From NCBI GenBank assembly GCA_963555705.1, contig OY743189.1:3117501-3181500 (forward strand): a stretch of 64,000 bases of DNA, in the 5' to 3' direction. The notes below the pieces were generated by a model. That model did not search any database. It was not told the DNA's origin and was given only the letters and a program-made list of their open reading frames with translations. A program made the translations under genes and the position numbers. This document shows, piece after piece, positions 56,186-64,000 of this stretch (positions are counted from its first letter, which is position 1; every line of letters starts with the position of its first letter). The stretch comes from Ligustrum vulgare (Eukaryota > Streptophyta > Magnoliopsida > Lamiales > Oleaceae).

Positions 56186-57948
56186 GAACTCTTGCTCGTC
56201 CCGAGCAAGAATATTCACATGCATCTACAATAATTAATGACAATATGATCAACAATGCTAGATAGCTCGCAATTTTCCATGTGTGAAATTGCCTAATTAA
56301 TTCACAATTATGTTCCCAAATAATGAGTTTGGCTTATCCGATGTTCGATCTGTGTGTGTGTGTGTGCATAGCCACTGTCAATCGTCAATAAGATTCAAAA
56401 ATGTTGATGAGTAAAGATGTTTCAAGTCAAAACTATCCCATCATTAGTGGTCAATTATTTCCTTTCCCTCTCATGACATTCATCCCCCAATGAATAATTT
56501 TCTTTCCACTCCCGGGATGCAATTCTAGAGGGTACTTCTCAAATCACTCTTTCTTTTTCCACTAAAGCACAGGTGTGTTTTACCAACAATCTCGACAACC
56601 TAGAAATGCAGTGACTCTCCACTAATGAGTGCTTCGACATTCAAATTTATACCAAGCAATTCAAACCCACTATTCATCTAAGCCCTTATGCAAGTACAAA
56701 TGCATGATTTCTAACAACTAACATGATGTTTGCTCGTGACTTCTCCACTCACTTAAGCTTTCTAATTGACCCATGTAGCGAGCTTTACGTCGGCAGCTCC
56801 CCGATTTTTTAGATCAAAGGGTACCAGGTTTCAAAATACCCCTACGGACTTATTAACTCGAGTAAAAAAGGCTACGAAGTGGGGTATACTTATTAAGCGA
56901 ATGCAATGATAATGTGCTCTTTTTTTTTTTTTTCCATGTGTGTGTGTGAGGACCCTACTCATTAAGCTTTCTAATTGACCCATGTAGCGAGCTTTCGGCC
57001 GGTGACTCCCAACTTTCAAACTTAAGGTACCAAGTTTCAAGATACTCATACGAGCTTAATAACTCGAGTCAAAAAGGCTTCGAGATAGGGCAATGCAATG
57101 CAAAAAAAATTAAAATGGGCTTAGAACTCTAGCATACGGTCATCACTTAGCTTATACTTGGCGAAATACACTCCACACAAAATTTACTTCCACATGCATG
57201 GAATCACCACACGTCTAGGCCGTCTCCTTTACCGGGTCGACCACCCCCAAACTTGTCTTACATTAGGGTCAAGAGGTTTAGAGCATTAGGAAATATTTGA
57301 TAGGTTGACACAAATAAACAATACAAGCTCACGACCTAGTTCATCTATTCCATTAACCTCTTCGCCCTTCAACAATTCCCAAACTCACCGACAATTGAAC
57401 ATGACTATTGTGCTCAATGTACATATGATCTTACATGGATAAGCATTTAAAGCAAGTAGCACAAGTAGCATATTTGGTCATAACTCATGAATTAACAACA
57501 ATTTCAAACATCAAAGTCTTATAAGCCGGCAAGGCTATCTAGCATGTCAATATTCTCAACAAAATAAACAATTTCAACATCAAGACATCAAAGGCCGGCA
57601 AGGCAATGTAAAATGTTCATAAAGCAACATGATCCCAACACCCCCAAACTTGAATCAAACATTGTCCTCAATGGGTGACGGAACTTCCCCGGATTGATGC
57701 GTGTATGATGTTCCAAATTGACCTAAGCTTTGATTCTCTTGATACTCCAATCTCTCCCAAACTTGTTGAGGACAAGGTTGCTTAGGATTTCAAAAAGAAT
57801 TTCGAAACTACAAAAGTTCGTGATTAACCAAGTTAGAGATAATAAAAATGCAATAAGTAAATATCAACAAGTAATTAAAAGAGTAGGAATTTGGGTTGCC
57901 TCCCAAAAAGCGCTTGGTTAAAGTCGTAAGCTCGACTTTTTGATACAA
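56186..57948 (-). other. Athila B 3' spacer
   Basis: 1.76 kb between integrase and PPT without a supported gene; Athila elements often carry a third ORF here, and none is readable. It contains a TG microsatellite (56351-56366, 56936-56948) and the duplicated module described separately. CACCCCCAAACTTG occurs at 57244 and 57640 on the plus strand, giving two more internal purine tracts on the minus strand. Confidence 0.55.
56760..57085 (-). repeat. Duplicated structured module before the PPT (Athila B)
   Basis: Two minus-strand copies, about 56875-56760 and 57078-56963. They share ACTCGAGT, TAAG(T/C)(C/T)CGTA, AACCTGGTACC or AACTTGGTACC, GGGAG(C/T), and AAAGCTCGCTACATGGGTCA followed by ATTAGAAAGCTTAA. 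Closely parallel to the module of Athila A despite otherwise unalignable spacers. Confidence 0.75.
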
Positions 57949-60900
57949 TTACTCCGGGTTTGCAAGAGGGATGGATGACTTCTCCTTTTCATAATGACCC
58001 CCCAAGTATGGCTTCAAGCGTTGCCCATTTACTCTGAAGTTCCCCTTACTTCCATGATAAAGTTCAATCGCTCCATGTGGGAAGTTTTGAGCAATGGTGA
58101 AAGGTCCCGACCATCTAGAGCGGAGTTTACCGGGGAACAATCGAAGTCTTGAGTTGTAGAGAAGTACTTGTTGCCCAACTTGGAAGTCCCGCTTCACAAG
58201 GTTCTTGTCGAGCCACCTCTTTGTCTTCTCTTTGAAAATCCGGGCATTTTCATATGATTCAAGGCGGAATTCATCAAGCTCATCGAGCTGGAGTAATCTT
58301 TTCTCACCGGCCAACTCCATATCAAAATTCAAGACTTTTGTTGCCCAATATGCGCGGTGCTCAAGCTCAATCGGGAGATGACATGCTTTACCAAATAGGA
58401 GTCGAAATGGAGACATACCAATGGGGGTCTTGAAGGCGGTGCGGTATGCCCATAATGCATAATCCAATTTCTTGGACCAATCTTTCCTCGAGGCATTCAC
58501 CGTCACTTCAAGGATCTTTTTCAGTTCTCTATTTGAAATTTCAACCTGCCCACTTGTTTGCGGATGATAAGCTGTGGATATTCGATGTTTGACCCCATAT
58601 TTGGTCAAAAGTGAGTCGAAGAGGCAGTTACAAAAGTGTTTTCCTCCATCACTAATGATAGCTCGAGGGGTGCCATAACGAGTAAAAATATTTTTCTTCA
58701 AAAATTTCACCACCACTCGAGCATCATTTGTGGGGAGTGCCACCGCTTCTACCCACTTGGACACATAGTCTACTGCAACTAGAATGTATTGATTAGAAAA
58801 GGACGATGGAAAAGGTCCCATAAATTCAATACCCCAAACATCGAATATCTCCACCTCTAAAATAGAATTTAAAGGCATTTCATTTCGGTTAGAGATATTA
58901 CCCAATTGTTGGCATCGGTCACATTTGGACACAAGTGTGTGAGCATCCTTGAATAAAGTGGGCCAATAAAATCCCGATTGAAGAACCTTTGATGCGGTTT
59001 TCACGGCACCAAAATGGCCTCCATAAGGCGATGAGTGACATTGTTCAAGAATCTTCTCCATCTCCTCCTCGGGCACACACCTTCTCGTGATTTGATCCGG
59101 GCCCCTTTTGAACAATAACGGATCATCCCAAAAATAATGCTTGATATCCGCAAGGAACTTCTTCCGTTGTTGATAAGAGTGGTCCGGGGGAGTGATGCCA
59201 CTTGCCAGAAAATTCACATGGTCCGCATACCATGGCACACTACCAGCTTGTAGAAGATCCATGATTCGGAAAATTTGCTCATCCGAGAATACCTCACTTA
59301 TCTCTTCATCCAAAATTTTCTCGGTTTGCTCAAGTCTAGACAAGTGATCGGCTACAAGATTTTCCGTCCCCTTCTTATCACGAATCTCCAAATCAAACTC
59401 TTGGAGGAGAAGAACCCATCTAATTAACCACGGCTTGGCATCCTTCTTTTCCAACAAATACTTGAGGGCCGAGTGGTCGGTATACACAATCACCTTGGAG
59501 CAAATAAGATATGACCGAAACTTATCAAAGGCAAAGACCACCGCTAGCATTTCCTTCTCGGTAGTAGCATAATTCAATTGAGCATCGGTCAAGGTTCTAC
59601 TAGCATAGTAGATGAAATGCAAGAGTTTGTCCTTTCTTTGCCCCAAAACCGCCCCCACAGCGTAATCACTTGCATCACACATAAGCTCGAAGGGCAAACT
59701 CCAATCCGGAGCCACAATTATTGGTGCCGTGATGAGTTTCTCTTTGATAGTGTTAAAAGCTTTAAGACACTCTTTAGAGAAATCATATGTTGCACTCTTC
59801 TCAAGTAATGAACACAGTGGCTTCGTGATTTTTGAGAAATCTTTGATGAACCTTCTATAAAATCCCGCATGCCCCAAGAAACTTCTTATACCTTTTACCG
59901 AGGTTGGGGGAGGTAATTTTTCGATAACTTGAATTTTTGCCTTATCAACCTCAATCCCCTCACTTGAAATTCGGTGCCCAAGAACTATCCCCTCTTGAAC
60001 CATGAAATGACATTTTTCCCAATTCAAAACCAAATTGGTATCCTCACATCTTTTTAGCACATCTTCAAATTATTCAAACAATTATCAAATGAAGTACCAA
60101 AAACTGAGAAGTCATCCATAAATACCTCGATAAATTTTTCCACCATGTCGGAGAAAATAGCCATCATGCACCGTTGGAAAGTGGCGGGGGCATTGCAAAG
60201 ACCGAAGGGCATCCTCCTATATGCAAAAGTTCCATATGGGCATGTGAATGTTGTCTTTTCTTGATCCTCCGGGGCTATATAAATTTGATTATAGCCCGAA
60301 TACCCATCTAGAAAGCAATAATGAGAGTGACCCGCCAATCGCTCAAGCATTTGATCAATGAATGGAAGGGGGTAATGATCCTTCCTAGTAGCATTGTTGA
60401 GCTTGCGATAATCAATGCAAACTCTCCACCCCGTCACTGGCCTCGTTGGAATAAGTTCATTATTATCATTCTCTACCACCGTGACACCTCCTTTCTTCGG
60501 CACTACTTGCACCGGGCTCACCCATGCACTACCCGAGATTGGATAGATAATACCCGCATGAAGCCACTTCACCACTTCGGCTCTCACCACTTCTTTCATG
60601 TTCGGATTTAATCGACGTTGATGCTCCACCGAAGGTTTAAAATCATCTTCCATAAGAATTTTGTGCATGCATAATGAAGGGCAAATACCTCGAATATCCG
60701 AGATGGTCCATCCAATTGCCTCCTTGTGCTCCCTCAATACCCGAAGCAATTTTTCTTCTTCCTCTTCATTCAATAAATTCGAAATAATGACCGGAAGGGT
60801 AGAAGATTCCCCCAAGTAAGCATATCTCAAATGAGAAGGAAGAGGCTTTTGCTCGAGTGTAGGTGCCTTCTCGAGAGATGGTAGGGGCGGTGAAGAACTC

Positions 60901-61139
60901 TTTTTCAACTCCTCAAAGTAGGGGGCCCTCTTGTGTTGATATTGTGGTGATGCCTCCAAATAATGAGCCATTTGTTCAACTTCATGATCATCATCATCAA
61001 TAGTCAAAGAGTGGGCGATACATGACTCCAATGGATCCTTAGAAATCCCACGGTTGAAGGAGTTTACCACAAGATGATCAATTACATCCACCCGAAAGCA
61101 TGAATTTGACTCCGAAGGATATTTAATGGCCTTCAACAC
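57949..61139 (-). pseudogene. Athila B pol: RT, RNase H and integrase, frameshifted
   Basis: 61139-60054 (361 codons) has the RT start with WVSPVQVVPKKGG, WRVCIDYRKLN, DGYSGYNQI, MPFGLCNAP and the catalytic FMDDF. A frameshift at about 60060 separates it from 60060-57949 (703 codons). This second piece has RNase H ([36 protein letters not shown]) and integrase: zinc region [10 protein letters not shown]...CDRCQ, then GIEFMGP and [17 protein letters not shown] and [14 protein letters not shown], so the DDE set is complete. No chromodomain follows. Upstream, a TAA at about 61155 separates this part from the protease. Confidence 0.93.
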
Positions 61140-61159
61140 ATTGAAGGTGACTTACTCAT

Positions 61160-61560
61160 CTTGCACCCTCAAAATTAATTGCCCTTCTTGCACATCAATA
61201 AGTGCTCTCCCGGTTGCTAGAAACGGCCTTCCCAAAATGATTGGAATGTCATGATCTTCCTCCATGTCTAGAATAATGAAGTCCGCCGGAAAGATTAATT
61301 TATCCACTTTCACAAGAAGGTCCTATCCGCCAATTGTAGAGACACGGTGGTTGCTTTAGCTTCCCCCAATTCCAATTTACTGAAAATGAACAAAGGCATC
61401 AAATTAATGCTAGCACCAAGATCACATAAAGCTTTACTAAAATTAAAATCACCAATAGTGCATGGAATAGTAAAACTCCCTGGATCTTTAATTTTTGGAG
61501 GAAGCTTTGTTTTGGATGATAGCACTACATTCCTCGGTTAGCATCACCGTTTCATGTTCT
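61160..61560 (-). pseudogene. Athila B protease region, broken
   Basis: 61525-61310 carries [33 protein letters not shown] is the Athila aspartic-protease active-site motif (D-L-G-A). A frameshift near 61308 and another near 61505 break continuity with gag upstream and with the downstream [15 protein letters not shown] segment (about 61230-61190). Confidence 0.85.
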
Positions 61561-63342
61561 TCAAGCCTTCTTTTGTTGGATAGAATATCCTTCATGAACT
61601 TGGCATAGCTTGGCATTTGAGCTAATGCATCGGCGAAAAGGAATGTTGATGTGTAGCTTCTTGAACACTTCCAAAAATTTGCCAAATTGACTATCAAGCT
61701 TTTGCTTTTGCAACCTTTGAGGAAATGGAATAGGAGGCACATAAGCCTTGATCGGTGTTGGAGCCTTTGATGTGGATGCTTCCAGCTCACTTTCCTTTGG
61801 TAACTCAACAATTGGTTCGGATGCTTGAATATGCTCGTTTTCTTCAATGGGAGCCTTGTTTGATTGAGTTGTTGGTTGTGGGGCAGTGATCTCGGGCAAT
61901 TGCACCCCGCTCCTTGTTGTAATAGCTTGCACATTCTCCCTAGGATTTGTCTCGGTGTTGCTAGGCAAAGGTCCTTGTTGCCTTTCCGAGAGAAGTTTAG
62001 CTATTTCGCCCACTTGATTCTCCAAATTTTTCAAAGAGACATCATTGCATTCTTGATATTGCAATTGATGATTTGCTAGCTTGGTGATAGCCTCTTCCCA
62101 TCCTTCTTTCTTCTCTTGTGGCTTTGGATTCAACACATTGTGATTGTTTCCATAAGATAGATTAGGATGATTTCTCCAACCGGGATTGTATGTGGGAGCA
62201 TATGGATTGAATCCTTGGCGTTGGAAATTTTGAGCATAAGCAACTTGCTCGGTAGATGAAGAACCGCTTGCCACTAATGGACACATAGAGCTTTGATGAT
62301 TAGCCCCACATATATCACATACCGGAGGGGCTTGAACCATGTTGACGGGCCTAGAGTTTGAAGTAGATAACCCTTCCACTTTCTTGGCTAAGGAATCAAT
62401 CTTTGACAAGACAGTTGCATAATCATCACCCCCTCGTGCGCCACTAGAACTCCTTGGTGCACTTCTATCCGGCCACATTGCACTTTGTTCACTCATAATC
62501 TCAAACAAATCATACGCTTCCCGAATACTCTTTGTCTTGATGGACCCATTAGATGATGAATCCACATTTGAACGGCAAGGAGGAGTTAACCCGGCATAGA
62601 AGTGGTTGACTTGTTGCCCCAATGTAATCCCATGATTTGGGCACCTCCTAAGCATGTCTTTGAATCTCTCCCAAGCTTCATGAAAGCTTTCCATCTCGAA
62701 TTGTTGAAAAGTAGTAATATCATGCTTGAGTTTAGCAACTCTAGATGGTGGGAAAAATTTTGTAGTGAACCTTTGGACAAACTCCACCCAAGTCGTGATA
62801 CTCCCCGGAGGCAAAGTGTCAAGCCATTCTCTTGCTTTATCCTTCAAAGTATGTACAAATAACCTCATCCGGATTGCCTCCACATTCACGCCCTCATAGT
62901 TGAAGTTGCTATAAATCTCTAGGAACCGTACCACATGGGCATGTGGATTTTCATCGGTCCTCCCATAGAATGAGATGGTGTTGGAGAATAGATTGATGAC
63001 ATCCGGCCGAAGTTGAAACTTTTGATGATTGTAGGAGGGATAGACAATGCTTGATTGATTCTCGACGATAGGAGGATTCATGAAATCCCCAAAAAGCATG
63101 TCTTCTTCATTAACAATGGGCTCTTGAGCTCTAGCCGCTTGAGGAACAAAACCGGGTGGGATTCCACCCCTTGGAGGAATTGCAGCAGGAGCATCAAGCT
63201 CGATGTTAACTCTTTCTCCTTCCATCCCAGTAGGAAGTTGTCTCCTAGCTTCTCGTTGTTCTCTTAACCTACGTCGAAAAGTACCCTCGATGTCCGGATC
63301 TATTTCAACTAGATCAAGACTTCTACTTCGACGCATGCACAA
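61561..63342 (-). pseudogene. Athila B gag, nearly intact, frameshift near its end
   Basis: A 593-codon frame from ATG 63340-63342. About residues 95-290 are the Retrotrans_gag capsid region (FYGRTDENPHAHVVRFLEI, AREWLDTLPPGSITTW). About residues 343-355 are a zinc knuckle C-x2-C-x3-H-x4-C (CDICGANHQSSMC). A helical segment (LKNLENQVGEIAKLL) and a Pro/Glu-rich linker follow. Near 61637 one extra base shifts the frame; the expected continuation toward protease is in the frame of 61934-61488. Gag would form the particle and bind RNA. Confidence 0.9.
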
Positions 63343-63500
63343 TTAACAACCTAGAACAACACAAGAAATTAGAAGATTTCTTACACAAAACTTAACAAAA
63401 GAAAATTTTTACAAGAACTAAAAGTAACCAATAGTTAAAACTAATATCAACTAAAATGTAATTTCATTAGAAACAATCCCTGGCAACGGCGCCAAAAACT
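63343..63500 (-). other. Athila B leader with primer-binding site
   Basis: The reverse complement of 63482-63494 is TGGCGCCGTTGCC, continuing AGGGATTG: the Athila-type primer site. It lies six bases from the 5' LTR boundary at 63501. The leader to gag is about 140 bases. Confidence 0.88.
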
Positions 63501-64000
63501 TGTTCGCTACAAACACACCGCAAGTGCACGAGTCGCATACAAGTGATAGTGGACTAATTGAGTCTGGTTTATCGATCCCACAAGGATTGTCTATTTCAAC
63601 TACACTCTAGTATAATTAATTTTAACAAGAAACACACACAATAAAAGTTTGTTTTGGGAAAGTTTTAGTACTAGAATTAAAGTTGCAATTATAAATAAAT
63701 AACTAGAGAAATGGTGATGAATAGATGATAAAGGAGTGTTGGGATTCTTGATTCCACTTGACCATTACCTAATTGAATTATCAACAAGCAAATAGAAATG
63801 CAATTCATTAATCATGTTAGACCCGATTTTCCAAGCTTAGCCAATTACCTCTCTCGAGTGAAATCAACCCTAACTAGTGGCATTAACCTACTATATCTCT
63901 ATGTCGATTAAAAACACACCAATTGCATTAAACCTATGTGAAAATAACTCAATGAGTCATCTAGGGTTTTAGGTATATCTCTATCCTAAACAAGAACCTA
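63501..64000 (-). repeat. 5' LTR of Athila B (partial)
   Basis: Begins TGTTCGCTACAAACACACCG like 55122 and continues to the window end. After the first 115 bases it differs from the 3' LTR. It contains AATTGAATTATCAACAAGCA and CTACTATATCTC stretches typical of the long U5 part of such LTRs. Confidence 0.8.

Larger units (their letters stand above)
55122..64000 (-). mobile_element. Athila retrotransposon B, broken, cut by the right window edge
   Basis: Minus-strand order from the right: 5' LTR (63501 on), primer site, gag (63342-61561), protease (about 61525-61160), RT, RNase H and integrase (61139-57949), a long 3' spacer with two structured modules, PPT, and 3' LTR (56170-55122). Primer site TGGCGCCGTTGCC, the FMDDF variant of the RT box and the absence of a chromodomain place it in Athila. 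Several frameshifts and a stop disrupt the polyprotein. Confidence 0.9.

Overview
This is nuclear DNA of a flowering plant, most likely a eudicot. The evidence is an intron-containing cytochrome b561/DOMON gene of plant type, a plant LOG-type (cytokinin-activating) coding sequence, and dense nested plant transposons: Athila and Tat Ty3/gypsy elements, FAR1-type MULE, hAT, a solo LTR and MITE-like elements. Only one ordinary host gene is clear (CYBDOM, 21995-23372, two exons). Almost everything else is transposon sequence, mostly broken. The species cannot be named from the sequence alone.

Layout. 1-8337: a young minus-strand LTR retrotransposon. Its LTRs align at a constant offset of 6495 bases with no indel over about 1.57 kb. 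It has a PPT and a tRNA-iMet-type PBS but no gag or pol. Instead its interior carries, in antisense, an intact intronless LOG-family gene (3667-4320) and an intact small basic cysteine-motif protein (2775-3326), each behind a TTTAAATAG TATA-like box, with three repeated hairpins after LOG. It sits in the LTR of a decayed plus-strand Tat element (8338-16830) with gag, protease, RT, two RNases H, integrase and an antisense ORF; a 488-bp hAT-type MITE interrupts this element. 17267-20998: broken FAR1-type MULE with a 56-bp direct repeat on both sides. 21054-24977: the CYBDOM gene and its flanks. 24986-28262: broken hAT element with perfect 8-bp TSD. 28271-30336: unassigned. 30337-36594: an LTR family (X) holding a 1.05-kb Mutator-type non-autonomous element and a 2.7-kb solo LTR with perfect TSD, then a decayed unknown retroelement ORF.

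36953-47489 is a nest of LTR fragments: two inverted copies of family Y, two W fragments, and a 2.9-kb minus-strand non-autonomous element Z (42530-45440). 48313-55063 is a plus-strand non-autonomous Athila-like element (A) with its own small ORF. 55122-64000 is a minus-strand Athila element (B) with broken gag and pol; its 5' LTR runs off the right edge.

The signals I consider most worth following are: (1) the LOG plus cysteine-motif gene pair inside a mobile element; (2) a covarying hairpin module, CTTATC-stem-loop-GTGGCGTT, repeated in the U5 part of three LTR families; (3) GC-rich palindrome clusters in LTRs of several unrelated families, upstream of the TATA box where one is visible; (4) a duplicated conserved module just before the PPT in both Athila elements.
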